From Niastella vici (GTDB taxonomy: Bacteria > Bacteroidota > Bacteroidia > Chitinophagales > Chitinophagaceae), in the NCBI RefSeq assembly GCF_002077945.1, contig NZ_LVYD01000084.1, positions 1 through 44,156 on the forward strand: a stretch of DNA of 44,156 bases, read 5' to 3'. The translations under genes were made by a program, and so were the position numbers. Below are positions 7,872-17,946 of the stretch, in pieces; within the stretch, counting starts at the first letter, position 1; every line of letters begins with the position of its first letter. Under the pieces are notes generated by a model that was not told where the DNA came from, made no database searches, and saw only the letters and a list, made by a program, of their open reading frames with translations.

Positions 7872-8031
7872 GTTTTCATTTTCTACTTAAAAATTACTCT
7901 TTTCCGCGATCATTAAGATGATTTTCGTCAGCCATTCTACTAAACTTGATACAATAGTTACATTTTCTGATCCTATCCATACCACCTTCCACCGGTTCGG
8001 AAAGTAATTTGCGATTACAAAAACGATTGTT
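7872..8031. promoter_or_regulatory. Shared divergent promoter region of the araC-like and aldehyde dehydrogenase genes
   Basis: 160 bp, AT-rich, between divergent starts. TAATTTGC at about 8002-8009 is one base short of the TAnnTTTG box, 23 bp upstream of the dehydrogenase ATG. No clear inverted repeat was seen. Confidence 0.4.
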
Positions 8032-9561
8032 ATGTCAAATACAACTCTTAAAGCGCCCGCAAAGGGCGTGGCCCGGCCCGCTTTCAAGCCTTATTATGAC
8101 AACTATATCGGTGGCAAATGGGTAGCGCCCACAAACAGGGAATATTTTGATAATATTTCGCCGCTTGATGGCAATCCCTTTACCCGCGCCGCCCGGTCAA
8201 CAAAAGAAGATATTGAACTGGCGTTGGATGCGGCCCATGCAGCTTTTCCCGCCTGGAGCAAAACCGCCCCGGCTACAAGAAGCAATCTTTTGCTGAAGAT
8301 CGCAGATATCATGGAAAAAAATCTCGACCTGCTGGCTACCATTGAAACTGTTGACAATGGAAAACCGGTTCGCGAAACAAAGGCTGCCGACCTTCCATTG
8401 GCGATAGATCATTTCCGTTATTTTGCCGGCGTCCTGCGCAGCGAAGAAGGCTCTGTAGCTGAGCTTGATGAAACAACAGTAAGCATTAATATACACGAAC
8501 CCATCGGTGTCGTCGGACAAATTATTCCCTGGAATTTTCCTTTATTAATGGCAGCCTGGAAAATAGCGCCTGCGCTGGCCGCAGGCTGTTGTGTGGTAGT
8601 AAAGCCTGCTGAACAAACACCTACCAGCATTATGTGTTTGATGGAGTTGATCGATGGTATTCTTCCGGCCGGTGTACTCAACGTTGTTACCGGTTTTGGC
8701 CTGGAAGCCGGCAAACCACTGGCCACGTCAACCAGGATCGCCAAAATTGCCTTCACCGGAGAAACAACAACCGGCAAATTAATTATGCAATACGCTTCGG
8801 AAAATTTAATTCCATTGACCATGGAATTAGGCGGCAAAAGTCCCAATATATTTTTCCCGAGCGTTATGGATGCCGACGATGATTACCTCGATAAATGTAT
8901 AGAAGGCGCCGTGCTATTCGCGCTTAACCAGGGCGAAGTATGTACCTGCCCGTCGCGTTTGCTGGTGCATGAAAGTATCTATGAAAAATTTATAGAAAAA
9001 GTGATCGCAAGGACCAGGGCCATCAAACAGGGCAATCCGCTTGATCCCACTGTAATGATCGGCGCCCAAGCCAGCCGCGAACAATATGAAAAGATCCTTT
9101 CCTATATCGCTATTGGAAAAGAAGAGGGCGGGCAGGTGCTTACAGGCGGCGAGGCCTTTCACCAAAACAGCGGATTGGAACACGGTTATTATATAACGCC
9201 TACCATTATCAAAGGCCACAATAAAATGCGGGTGTTCCAGGAAGAAATTTTCGGTCCCGTACTTTGTGTCACAACTTTTAAAACGACTGAGGAAGCCATT
9301 ACTATTGCCAATGATACGGCATATGGTTTGGGCGCCGGTGTGTGGACAAGAGATGCACATGAATTATACCAGGTGCCAAGAGCTATACAGGCCGGCCGTG
9401 TTTGGGTAAACTGCTATCACGCTTACCCGGCGCATGCGCCATTCGGCGGGTATAAAAAATCAGGTTTTGGCAGAGAAACACATAAAATGATGCTGAACCA
9501 CTACCGGCAAAACAAAAATATGCTGATCTCTTACAGCAAATCGAAACTGGGATTTTTTTAA
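8032..9561 (+). CDS. NAD(P)-dependent aldehyde dehydrogenase, AldB/ExaC-type
   Basis: 509 aa, close to the AldB length. It should oxidise an aldehyde (acetaldehyde or similar) to the acid in the cytoplasm. Rossmann and active-site landmarks are intact: [42 protein letters not shown] with the general-base Glu at residue 265, and [11 protein letters not shown] with the catalytic Cys at residue 304. EEIFGPVL and the C-terminal [12 protein letters not shown], which binds or assembles the enzyme, are present. EVCTCPSR in place of QCCCAGSR is typical of the AldB branch. It is probably controlled by the divergent AraC-type regulator. Confidence 0.93.
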   Translation: MSNTTLKAPAKGVARPAFKPYYDNYIGGKWVAPTNREYFDNISPLDGNPFTRAARSTKEDIELALDAAHAAFPAWSKTAPATRSNLLLKIADIMEKNLDLLATIETVDNGKPVRETKAADLPLAIDHFRYFAGVLRSEEGSVAELDETTVSINIHEPIGVVGQIIPWNFPLLMAAWKIAPALAAGCCVVVKPAEQTPTSIMCLMELIDGILPAGVLNVVTGFGLEAGKPLATSTRIAKIAFTGETTTGKLIMQYASENLIPLTMELGGKSPNIFFPSVMDADDDYLDKCIEGAVLFALNQGEVCTCPSRLLVHESIYEKFIEKVIARTRAIKQGNPLDPTVMIGAQASREQYEKILSYIAIGKEEGGQVLTGGEAFHQNSGLEHGYYITPTIIKGHNKMRVFQEEIFGPVLCVTTFKTTEEAITIANDTAYGLGAGVWTRDAHELYQVPRAIQAGRVWVNCYHAYPAHAPFGGYKKSGFGRETHKMMLNHYRQNKNMLISYSKSKLGFF

Positions 9562-9582
9562 TTCAGCACCTTTGCAAATCAT

Positions 9583-9626
9583 AATGATCATAAAACTCTT
9601 TCCGGCAAAAGGGTTTTATGATCATT
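9583..9626 (+). terminator. Long AT-rich terminator-type hairpin
   Basis: A 19-bp stem with one G-U pair: arms 9583-9601 and 9608-9626 around a CCGGCA loop. It begins 21 bp after the dehydrogenase stop. No T-tract follows, but the long stem is a plausible transcript end. Confidence 0.65.
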
Positions 9627-9653
9627 GCATACGGGAAGTAAGGAAATTATAAC

Positions 9654-9671
9654 AATTCGTATACACGAATT
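9654..9671. promoter_or_regulatory. Inverted repeat, possible operator
   Basis: AATTCGT and ACGAATT arms are separated by ATAC. The element lies 62 bp upstream of the lipoprotein start. The 7-bp perfect arms would suit a dimeric repressor. Confidence 0.35.
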
Positions 9672-9732
9672 TTAACAACACGCGCTCAACATTGCAATGA
9701 CTTAGGTTTAATTTAGTAAGAAACCTGGTCAT

Positions 9733-10311
9733 ATGAAACATTTACTACCTATAACCTTTATAGTTATCCTGTTTGCCTGTAAAAAAGAATACTACGATCC
9801 CATCCCTCATCTTAAATTTTCACCGGAGGATAAAAAGTGGTTCACTTATGGGATTGGGCAACAACTAAAGTTTAAAAACGACAAAGGCGACAGCCTTGTT
9901 TACAGGGTAACATCGATGGCAGAGAGCAGCGTTACCCCGCAGTATAAAGACACCACCTGGGCTATCGAGGCTTACACCGAATCATATCTGGTGCAATTGA
10001 CGTCTGACATTGATTCCATCAGACTTTACTTTTATAAAGAATACTCTCAGTTCAGGGATTCAGATAAAATGAAGCACACTATCCTCTGGACTACCATGAG
10101 AGGGCAATTCGTTAAACTGGCGGCACTTGAATACAACGCTTCCTTTAACTATAAAACCGTGAACGGTATCACCTACACTACGGTAACGCCGGCTATTCCG
10201 GAGAGCGACCAGGTAAATCCCTGGACGAGGTGGGACAAAGCCTGGTACGACCAGGGCGCGGGTTTTATTGAGATCATAGATCTGAACGGGGTTTCGTGGA
10301 AGCGGGTGTAA
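9733..10311 (+). CDS. Hypothetical lipoprotein
   Basis: 192 aa. Residues 1-15 are a signal segment ending LFA with Cys16, followed by KKEYYDP, as in Bacteroidota lipoproteins. The rest is a soluble, mostly beta domain with repeated Trp (DKKWFTYGIG, RWDKAWYDQGAGFIEI) and ends NGVSWKRV. The last 60 residues look like the C-terminal part of small secreted 'DUF'-type proteins. No catalytic motif and no confident family. It is monocistronic and convergent with the GH97 gene. Confidence 0.7.
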   Translation: MKHLLPITFIVILFACKKEYYDPIPHLKFSPEDKKWFTYGIGQQLKFKNDKGDSLVYRVTSMAESSVTPQYKDTTWAIEAYTESYLVQLTSDIDSIRLYFYKEYSQFRDSDKMKHTILWTTMRGQFVKLAALEYNASFNYKTVNGITYTTVTPAIPESDQVNPWTRWDKAWYDQGAGFIEIIDLNGVSWKRV

Positions 10312-10425
10312 GCGAAAGACACCGGCAAAAGCCCCACTTTACAAATGAAACAAAACGCAGACGTGTTCTGCATCATGCTCGAACGGATATTGAACGAACG
10401 ATAAGGTAGCAAAAGATAATAGTAA

Positions 10426-10457
10426 AGCCTTGCAGGCCCTTTCGGGCCCACAAGGCT
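10426..10457. terminator. Bidirectional terminator between convergent genes
   Basis: AGCCTTG (10426-10432) pairs with CAAGGCT (10451-10457), with inner GGCCC/GGGCC pairs (10435-10439, 10444-10448). It lies between the lipoprotein and GH97 stop codons. The minus strand continues TTACTATTATCTTTT. Confidence 0.7.
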
Positions 10458-10475
10458 ACCCGTTTTAGAAAAGAA

Positions 10476-12584
10476 TTATTCGCTTTGCATAATACTAATA
10501 GCCGCACCACCACCGGGCGCCAGCGAAAGCAACAGCTTTGTATTGCTATCAACCGTCATTGATCTGATGGCATAGGCTTCGGGATTGGTTTTCCAGTGGG
10601 CGCTTTTCGCATCTTCATAAATAACCGCTTTGTACTTTTTTCCTTTTTGCAGAAAGTTAAGTTGAATGCCTGCAGTGCGGGCATTTTCATCAGTAATGGC
10701 GCCAATGAACCAGTTGTTCTTTCCCTTTTCTTTGCGGGCAATGGTGACGTAATCGCCGGGCTCGGCTTCCAGGATTTTAGTATCATCCCAATCAACCGGC
10801 ACGTCTTTTATAAATTGAAATGCATCGGGTTTAGCTTCATAATTTTCTGGCAGGTCGGCTACCATTTCAACCGGACTGTATATAGTTACATACAGCGCCA
10901 GTTGTTTGGCCAGCGTACTATGCACCGACCTGTCAGGCGCCCAGGGCGCATACCCCTTCAGTTTAAAAATACCGGGGGTATAATCCATGGGGCCGCCCAT
11001 CAACCGGGTAAACGGCAGAATGGTTTCATGATCGGGCTGGTTGCCATTGCTGAAGGCATGGTATTCATTGCCCCTGGCCGCTTCACAGGCCATGAAATTT
11101 GGATAAGTGCGTTGCAGTCCGGTAGGCCGCGCGGGCTCATGCGCATCAACCATAATGTGATACTTCATCCCCTGTTGCAGCACTCTTTCGTAATGGCTTA
11201 CCATCCACTGTCCGTCGTGGTGTTCACCCCGGGGAACAATGCGCCCCACGTACCCTGTTTTCACTGCCGGGTAACCGAATTGCTGCATGAACCGGAAAGC
11301 CGTATCGAGCTGGCGTTCATAACTGGTAGCCGAACCCGAAGTTTCATTATGCATGATCATCTGCACGCCTTTTGACCGGGCATAACTGGTGATTTCCTTT
11401 ATATCAAAATCAGGATAAGGCCTAACAAAATCAAACACGTTTTCTTTCCAGTTGCCAAACCAGTCTTCCCAGCCGCGGTTCCACCCTTCTACCAACACGC
11501 CGCCGATCCCGTGCTGCGCGGCGAAATCAATGTAGCGTTTTACATTGGCCGTATTGGCGCTGTGCCGGCCATTGGGGATCAATTGCCCGTGCGCGTCGGT
11601 ACTGTCGGGGTAGTCTGAATAATTCCAGGTGCCTTTGCCGGTTTGCATTTCCCACCACACCCCCACGAATTTCATCGGTTTTATCCACGACAGGTCGGTC
11701 GATGCCGGCGGATCATTCAGATTCAGGATCGTTTTGGATGCCAGTATCTCCGTGGCTTTATCACTAATGAGGACAGTTCGCCAGGGCGTATGCTCGGGTG
11801 CATGCAGATACGCTTTATTATTATATGCATCGGGCACCAGGTTCGATGATAATTTGAACCCGCTCTTATCAATATGCAATTGCATGGCCGGGTAATTCAA
11901 CAAAGCTGCTTCATGAATATTGATGTACAGTCCATCGGCAGTTTTTAGCATCAGCGGCGTTTGCACCGCCAGCGAATCGGTCACTGTACGCACGGCAATA
12001 TCAGTGGCCGCCCTTACAACCGGCGCATTATTCACCTCGCTTAATAAAGACGTGGTATACGCGTATTCATTGGTATCAAAATCGCCGGGGATCCAGAATG
12101 CCTTGTGATTGCCGGTTAATTGAAATTGCGTGCATTCGTCTTTCACCACAAAATAAGTGAGGCCGGTTTGTTTGGGAAATTCATAGCGGAACCCTACCCC
12201 ATCGGCAAAAACGCGAAATACAATATCTAGCAGTTTACCCGAACGATGCTTCAGGTGAGCAGTGAGCTGTTCATAGTTGTTGCGAATAGAACTATATTCA
12301 CCCCACACCGGTACCCAGGTTTCATCTACGGTTTTGCGGTCGGCCGAAATCAGGGAGAATCCTTTATAGAAAAGCGAATCCGATTCCAGCATAAAACCCA
12401 AGGTAGATGGCTTTACCACATCACGGCCATTATACAAAATGGCATACACCGGTTTTCCATCTTCAGTTATGGAGAACTGCAGGCTCACCGGGCCCCTGCT
12501 TATTTCCAATGGGGGTTTTGCCCTTACAATCAGGGAAAGGAATAGGAGTAATGCTATTGTACCGGTTTTAACAGGCTTCATCAT
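10476..12584 (-). CDS. Glycoside hydrolase family 97 alpha-glucosidase (SusB-like)
   Basis: 702 aa with an N-terminal signal peptide (residues 1-22), placing it in the periplasm. Residues ~25-280 form the beta-sandwich N-domain and ~285-570 a (beta/alpha)8 barrel containing WWEMQTGKGTWNYSDY, GVLVEGWNRGWEDWFG and FTRLMGGPMDYTPGIF. The C-terminal ~100 residues are a beta domain. Glu414 (MHNETSG), Glu483 (DAHEPARP) and Glu507 (ARGNEY) have exactly the spacing of the calcium/catalytic glutamates E439, E508 and E532 of Bacteroides SusB. This points to the inverting alpha-glucosidase branch rather than the retaining GH97 branch, which uses Asp. It lies downstream of SusC-SusD and would hydrolyse imported alpha-glucosides to glucose. 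Confidence 0.92.
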   Translation of the reverse strand: MMKPVKTGTIALLLFLSLIVRAKPPLEISRGPVSLQFSITEDGKPVYAILYNGRDVVKPSTLGFMLESDSLFYKGFSLISADRKTVDETWVPVWGEYSSIRNNYEQLTAHLKHRSGKLLDIVFRVFADGVGFRYEFPKQTGLTYFVVKDECTQFQLTGNHKAFWIPGDFDTNEYAYTTSLLSEVNNAPVVRAATDIAVRTVTDSLAVQTPLMLKTADGLYINIHEAALLNYPAMQLHIDKSGFKLSSNLVPDAYNNKAYLHAPEHTPWRTVLISDKATEILASKTILNLNDPPASTDLSWIKPMKFVGVWWEMQTGKGTWNYSDYPDSTDAHGQLIPNGRHSANTANVKRYIDFAAQHGIGGVLVEGWNRGWEDWFGNWKENVFDFVRPYPDFDIKEITSYARSKGVQMIMHNETSGSATSYERQLDTAFRFMQQFGYPAVKTGYVGRIVPRGEHHDGQWMVSHYERVLQQGMKYHIMVDAHEPARPTGLQRTYPNFMACEAARGNEYHAFSNGNQPDHETILPFTRLMGGPMDYTPGIFKLKGYAPWAPDRSVHSTLAKQLALYVTIYSPVEMVADLPENYEAKPDAFQFIKDVPVDWDDTKILEAEPGDYVTIARKEKGKNNWFIGAITDENARTAGIQLNFLQKGKKYKAVIYEDAKSAHWKTNPEAYAIRSMTVDSNTKLLLSLAPGGGAAISIMQSE

Positions 12585-12643
12585 GAATTAAGCATCAGTT
12601 TAATAATCAATATTTTTGAATTTGTGTCGCTAAATATGAGGCA

Positions 12644-12709
12644 GAAGTAAGAGGTAAGAAGTAGGAAGAAAGAAAATTCGCGAGCTTCCTACTTCCTATT
12701 TCCTACTTC
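12644..12709. repeat. Purine-rich imperfect inverted repeat between SusD and GH97 genes
   Basis: 25-nt arms (12644-12668 and 12685-12709) pair with a few mismatches. The inner 11 bp (GAAGTAGGAAG / CTTCCTACTTC) are perfect and the loop is 16 nt. It may end or stabilise the susCD mRNA and lower GH97 expression, or be a small dispersed repeat. Confidence 0.5.
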
Positions 12710-12737
12710 ATTTCCCTATTATCTCATTTAACTACAA

Positions 12738-14540
12738 TTAGTAACCTCGATTTTGTTGTCCGACAATCTTCGGGTTCGAATTAAACTCTGCCTGCGGAAT
12801 AGGCCAGCTATAGGTTTTATCGTTCCAGGCCAGGCTTCCATTTACATTCAGGGCCGTTTGATAATAAGCCGCTTCAGATGCCCCAATGTGCCAGCGGCAA
12901 ACATCGAACCACCAGCCGCCTTCGTTGAACAATTCGGCAAACCGTTCATAATACAACGGGTTATTGCCTAACACCGGATCGCCAATAGCAACGGTAGTAG
13001 CTGTTAAACCCGCATAGTCAACCGGCGAGGCGGCATTTACCGGGTAACCATAAGCCCGGCGTTTTGTTTTGTTCAGGTATTCAAGCGCGGTAGTATTATC
13101 ATTGGTCCCTTTTGCTGCTTCTGCATATAACAAATACACTTCTGCCAGGCGCATCAAATAATAATTCCATGCATCGGCCGGACCGGTATTATTGATATTA
13201 TTGAAGATGGGTGCATATTTTCTAAAACTCCAGCCATATTTCCCCGGCTGCCCGGCCCAGAAATTTGGCATGGAAACGGGGAACCAGTGCTCGCCATCAA
13301 ATTTCACCGAATCAACCCAGGGTTGCAGCGCATTCACAAACAACCGCGGGTCGCAGGTTTTATTGGTCCTGGCCAGCAATGACTGTTGTTTGTAGGCCGG
13401 GTCCATTACTTTCTGCGGATTGGTATAACTGGCCGCCTTACTGCCATCGAAATTGGGATTGCTCACGAGCGTATAGGCGCCCAGGTTAAACCCGAACCGC
13501 GATACGTTTTTGTCGTGAAAGATCTCATTGCCATAACCCAACGGGTTCGAAGCGCCTTCGGTTCCATCCCAGCCCAGCGCCCAGGGACACCAGATCAACC
13601 CATTGATGGTGGTGGCATTGGGCGTGTTGCCATAAACCCCATAGTTGCCTTTTGAATCCTGGTCAATATTGAGCTCAAAGATGGATTCTTCATTGAATTC
13701 ATTGGCGGGAATGCCAATAAAGGCATCGCGGTATTTTGCATAAGGCATTAAGGAAGCGCCACTGTTGTCGATCACGTCTTTCAACACAGTCTTTGCATCA
13801 TTCCAGTTTTGCATGAACACGTACGTTTTCCCCAGCATTGATTTGGCCGCCCATTCACTGATCCTTCCCTTATCATTGCCCGACCAGGTTTTTCCCTTCA
13901 GCAACTGCGCCGAGTTTTTTAGATCGCTTACAATAAGGTCCCACACTTCTTTCACCGTACTGCGTTCTTTTTGCGTTCCTTCCAAACCAGTTGGCAGCTC
14001 ACTGAAAATGGGTACGCCTTTTTTATCGCCACCGCCTGCTGTAGTGATATAGCTTTCGCCAAACAAACATTCCAGGTTAAAATAATAGTAAGCCCGTAAA
14101 AAATACGCCTGTCCTTTTACCAGGTCAACATACGACTGGTCCTGCGGTTTGCCATAACGCTTCATGAAAAAATCAGCGCCCTGCAAGGCCACATTGCAAT
14201 TCTTAACCCCGGTATAAAAACTGGTCCAGGCTTCCTGCACATATTGATTCGTGATACTTAAATTGGTTGCCGCCATTTCATTCCAAGAAGGATCGCCATT
14301 GTAAATGCTATTGGCGGTATGCGTGGCGTTCGACAGGGCCTTTGGCCACAAATGAAAACCAAACAAATTCGCATCACGCAAATTGGAATAACAGGGCGCC
14401 AGCACACTGTTCAAATCGTTTAAGGTAGCGGGATAGTTGGCCGTTGAATAGCTATCGGAAGGGCCCACCAGGCTGGGATCTTTTTTACAGGCCGTCCCTG
14501 CTACAAGCCCTATCAGGAGGAGATAGTTTTTTGAGAACAT
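12738..14540 (-). CDS. SusD/RagB-family nutrient-binding outer-membrane lipoprotein
   Basis: 600 aa. A lipoprotein signal with Cys18 precedes KKDPSLVGP. SusD hallmarks include an N-terminal helical region with YSTANYPATLNDLNSVL, TPR-like helices (VDLVKGQAYFLRAYYYFNLECLFG) and the C-terminal YYLMRLAEVYLLYAEAA, followed by YERFAELFNEGGWWFDVCRW and the final PIPQAEFNSNPK. It caps the SusC barrel and binds glycan at the cell surface. Its start is 23 bp after the SusC stop, so they form one operon. Substrate specificity cannot be read from sequence; neighbours suggest an alpha-glucan. Confidence 0.95.
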   Translation of the reverse strand: MFSKNYLLLIGLVAGTACKKDPSLVGPSDSYSTANYPATLNDLNSVLAPCYSNLRDANLFGFHLWPKALSNATHTANSIYNGDPSWNEMAATNLSITNQYVQEAWTSFYTGVKNCNVALQGADFFMKRYGKPQDQSYVDLVKGQAYFLRAYYYFNLECLFGESYITTAGGGDKKGVPIFSELPTGLEGTQKERSTVKEVWDLIVSDLKNSAQLLKGKTWSGNDKGRISEWAAKSMLGKTYVFMQNWNDAKTVLKDVIDNSGASLMPYAKYRDAFIGIPANEFNEESIFELNIDQDSKGNYGVYGNTPNATTINGLIWCPWALGWDGTEGASNPLGYGNEIFHDKNVSRFGFNLGAYTLVSNPNFDGSKAASYTNPQKVMDPAYKQQSLLARTNKTCDPRLFVNALQPWVDSVKFDGEHWFPVSMPNFWAGQPGKYGWSFRKYAPIFNNINNTGPADAWNYYLMRLAEVYLLYAEAAKGTNDNTTALEYLNKTKRRAYGYPVNAASPVDYAGLTATTVAIGDPVLGNNPLYYERFAELFNEGGWWFDVCRWHIGASEAAYYQTALNVNGSLAWNDKTYSWPIPQAEFNSNPKIVGQQNRGY

Positions 14541-14563
14541 GTTAATACGATTTAATCAATGGT

Positions 14564-17500
14564 TTAGAAATTGAGATCGATGCCTGCGGAATACAGTCTT
14601 ACCTGCGGGTATTGCGACACGGCATTCAACCCGCGGGTGGTAACACCTACGCCATTGCCTACAAAGCCACTCATAGCAGCGGCCGAGAAAGCACTGCCCA
14701 GTTCCGGATCGAGTCCCGAATAATTGGTGATGGTAAACAGGTTATTGGCCATTACAAACAGGCGGGCGGTATTTACACCTGCTTTTTTCAGCAGCGCTGC
14801 ATTGAATGTGTAGCCCACCTGCAGGTTCTTCAACTTCAGGTAACTGCCCTTCTCCACAAAATAACTGTTCACCGAAGTGTAATTCTTATTGGGATCGAGC
14901 GTGAAAGAACCATCGGCATTCTTTATACCCAACCGGGGCTGACCGGTAAGCTGGTTATCGCCGAGAAAAGAAGCGCCAAATATTTCGCTGGTGGTATTGC
15001 CATCGGCAAACGGATACATTTCATAGGCCTTTACTCCATTGAAAATATCAACCCCAGCCACGCCATTGAACAATAAGGAAGCATCGAACCCTTTATAGTT
15101 AAGCCTGATGGCGGCGCCATATACAAATTTCGGGTTGGGGTTGCCGATCACCTGCCGGTCGTCGGGCGACAACGTTTTACCATTCTTATCGTCATGCACA
15201 AAAATGAGGTCGCCGGCCTTTGCATTGGGTTGCGCGCTGGCTGCCGCTTCGGCATCTGTTTTAAACATCCCGATCGCCTTGTAGCCGTAAAAGGAGCCGA
15301 AGGGTAAACCGGCTTTGGTAATAGTAATGGGCTGGTTACTCATAACACTGAAACCGGCATCGCCATTGGAATAATAATTATACCCATCGAACAACTTATC
15401 ATTGGCAATACCGCTGAGATCGATCACTTTATTCTTGTTGAAGCCGCCATTCACACTAACGTCGAAGCCCAGGTTGGCCACTTTACCCCTGTAACCCAGC
15501 AACACATCAACACCCTTGCTGTTCACCTTACCGATATTGGTAAAATAAGGTACGGTGTAACCCGAGCTCAGGGCAACCGGCAGGGCATACAACATATCTT
15601 TGGTGTCGCGGTTATAGTATTCAACAGTGAAATAAACTTTCCCGTTCAACGCTTCCCCATCTACCCCCAGATTGGTTTCATAAATGGTTTCCCAATGCAG
15701 GTTGGGATTGGGAATGGCATTGATGGTATTGCCAATATCGAGCGGGCCGCCGGGCGTAAAGTTCACGCCGGCCAGCGAACCCAATCCATTAGGGCCGGCA
15801 AATGCACTGTACGATGCTACATAAGTATAAGGCGGAATATTGCTGTTGCCCAGCGTACCATAACTACCGCGCAGCTTTAAGCGACTCACGGTATTTCTTA
15901 ACCCACTAAAGAAATTCTCCTCGCTAACATTCCAGCCGGCGGAAAAAGCGCCAAAAACGCCCCGTTGCTTATTGGGCCCGAACACCGTGAAATTGGCATC
16001 CTGCCGTATGGAACCGGTGAGGTAATACCGGTTTTTGTAATTATAATTGATACGGCCGAAAAATGATTTTATCAACCCATTGTCATCATTTTTACCACTT
16101 ACGGTGGCGGTAGATTGTGAGGTTTGAATAAAGGAGTAACCGGGCAATCCTACATAACTCTGATAGGCGCCGATATTACGATATTTTGAAGTGATCTGTT
16201 CAAAGCCGGCAATCGCATTAATGGAATGGCCGCCGAAAGCCTGCTCATACGTAAGCACGTAGTTGGTTAATACCTGGCTGCTTTTAACAGATGTGCGGGT
16301 GAGCGAATTCACGTTGTTCACCACCGGGCCAAAATCAAAGGCCGCCTGGTAATAATCCTGCGACTCTTCGTAATACGAATAGCTTACATTGGTTCTGAAG
16401 CTCAGGTGCAGGGGCAGCTTTACTTCAGCATAAATATTTCCCTGCAGGTTATTTTTGAAGTTGATAGCATCGGCCGATTCAACAGCGCCTATCGGGTTGG
16501 GACCGCCGAACTGCAATCCGCCATAACCGGGTGGTACGGTTCCCCAGCCGCCATTGGCATTTTTAATAGGAATAATAGGCAGGGTTCTGAATGGCGCATT
16601 ATGCAACTGGGCTTCGGTACCCACGGGTGGCGCGGTTTTCCGTTGCGATAAAGCCAGCTGTTCGCCGATCTTTAAAAAGGGCGTCAGCTTGTATTCGGTA
16701 TTTACCCTTGCCCCACCAATATTGGAATAGTTCTTTATATAAATGCCCTTTTGCTTATTGTAAAATCCCGACAACAGATAATTCACCACGGGCGAAGAAC
16801 CGGCGATCGACAAATTATAGTTGGCTTCCGAAGCATCGCGGTACAGCGCATCCGTCCAGTCGGTATTGGCCAGCGTATCGGTATGCGTGGCGCCGGCAAA
16901 AAAGGTAGGATGCAAAATGTTCTGCAACCTGATGTACTGGTCTTTATTGAGCAGTGAGATCAACTTCGGTTTGGTAACGCCATAACGCGCATTGACATTA
17001 ATAACCGGTTTTGTGGAAGCGCCTTTTTTGGTAGTGATCACAATGACCCCGCCGGCAGCAGCGGAACCGTAAATAGCGGCGGCGCTGGCGTCTTTAAGAA
17101 TATCGATGGAGGCAATATCCTGTACGTTGAGGTTGTCGCCATTGGTACGAACACCATCGACAATATACAATGGTGTTGGCTGGTGTAAGGAAGAAAGCCC
17201 GCGAATGATGATGGTGGAACCGGCATCGGGACTGCCTGAAGATTTAATAACTTCTACCCCCGCTACCCTGCCCTGCAACGCATCGGTAACATTGGTAACC
17301 GGCATGTTGCGGATAGTTTCTCCTTTTACAGAGCCTACGGCGCCCGTTACGTCCTGCTTTTTCTGCGTGCCATAACCAACCACTACAACAGATTCCAGAT
17401 TGGCATCGGCAGGCTTCAGAATAATGTTTACCAGGTTGGAGCCGGGAATGGATACTTCTTTTGTTTCATAGCCAACATAAGAAACCACGAGGGTATTCAC

Positions 17501-17713
17501 GCCGGCGGGCACCATCAGGTCAAATTTTCCTGAAGCATTGGTGGTCGCATTGATCTTTGCACCCTTTGCCATAAGGGTGGCGCCCGTTAAAGGAGCGCCT
17601 TTTTCATCTGTTACCGTACCGGTAACAGACCTGGGTTGGGCATAACTGATCTGGAAAATCAGTAATAACACAAAGCTCCACCACAGGTGTGGAAGCAATC
17701 GCCTTCTTTGCAT
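14564..17713 (-). CDS. SusC/RagA-family TonB-linked outer-membrane receptor
   Basis: 1049 aa. A signal peptide ends ISYAQP. Residues ~28-110 are a carboxypeptidase-regulatory-like domain (GTVTDEKGAPLTGATLMAKG), followed by the TonB-box region VVVVGYGTQKKQDVTGAVG and a plug (GRVAGVEVIKSSGSPDAG, IDILKDASAAAIYGSAAAGG, VIVITTKKG). A ~800-residue beta-barrel follows, ending in the terminal strand RLYSAGIDLNF. It transports oligosaccharides through the outer membrane with the SusD partner. There is no STN domain, so it is probably controlled by the adjacent membrane regulator rather than by an ECF sigma factor. Confidence 0.96.
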   Translation of the reverse strand: MQRRRLLPHLWWSFVLLLIFQISYAQPRSVTGTVTDEKGAPLTGATLMAKGAKINATTNASGKFDLMVPAGVNTLVVSYVGYETKEVSIPGSNLVNIILKPADANLESVVVVGYGTQKKQDVTGAVGSVKGETIRNMPVTNVTDALQGRVAGVEVIKSSGSPDAGSTIIIRGLSSLHQPTPLYIVDGVRTNGDNLNVQDIASIDILKDASAAAIYGSAAAGGVIVITTKKGASTKPVINVNARYGVTKPKLISLLNKDQYIRLQNILHPTFFAGATHTDTLANTDWTDALYRDASEANYNLSIAGSSPVVNYLLSGFYNKQKGIYIKNYSNIGGARVNTEYKLTPFLKIGEQLALSQRKTAPPVGTEAQLHNAPFRTLPIIPIKNANGGWGTVPPGYGGLQFGGPNPIGAVESADAINFKNNLQGNIYAEVKLPLHLSFRTNVSYSYYEESQDYYQAAFDFGPVVNNVNSLTRTSVKSSQVLTNYVLTYEQAFGGHSINAIAGFEQITSKYRNIGAYQSYVGLPGYSFIQTSQSTATVSGKNDDNGLIKSFFGRINYNYKNRYYLTGSIRQDANFTVFGPNKQRGVFGAFSAGWNVSEENFFSGLRNTVSRLKLRGSYGTLGNSNIPPYTYVASYSAFAGPNGLGSLAGVNFTPGGPLDIGNTINAIPNPNLHWETIYETNLGVDGEALNGKVYFTVEYYNRDTKDMLYALPVALSSGYTVPYFTNIGKVNSKGVDVLLGYRGKVANLGFDVSVNGGFNKNKVIDLSGIANDKLFDGYNYYSNGDAGFSVMSNQPITITKAGLPFGSFYGYKAIGMFKTDAEAAASAQPNAKAGDLIFVHDDKNGKTLSPDDRQVIGNPNPKFVYGAAIRLNYKGFDASLLFNGVAGVDIFNGVKAYEMYPFADGNTTSEIFGASFLGDNQLTGQPRLGIKNADGSFTLDPNKNYTSVNSYFVEKGSYLKLKNLQVGYTFNAALLKKAGVNTARLFVMANNLFTITNYSGLDPELGSAFSAAAMSGFVGNGVGVTTRGLNAVSQYPQVRLYSAGIDLNF

Positions 17714-17946
17714 AAACGGTTAATTTTTGATTGGTAGAAATAAATGAACCAGTAAGCAAGGCAAAAAAACCACATGCAGGGGGCCACAGCAAATTATATA
17801 GCTAAAGTATAGGAAATATTAGCCGGAATGCGGGTAACCGGTATCGTAAGTAATTTACCGGCAATGGGTTATGAACATATATACTTCACAAAAATATATT
17901 GCCGAGTAAGGCGGTTTTGAGCAGAATTAAAAGCGATCCGGATAGG
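17714..17946. promoter_or_regulatory. SusC upstream region
   Basis: 233 bp between the SusC start and the regulator stop. On the minus strand it holds TATACTTTAG and TATAATTTG near 17795-17815, imperfect TAnnTTTG-like boxes. No strong operator palindrome was found. Confidence 0.35.

Noticed and set aside
10596..11375. A 259-codon plus-strand ORF antisense to GH97
   Set aside because: It overlaps the conserved catalytic domain on the other strand and shows no domain or start signals.
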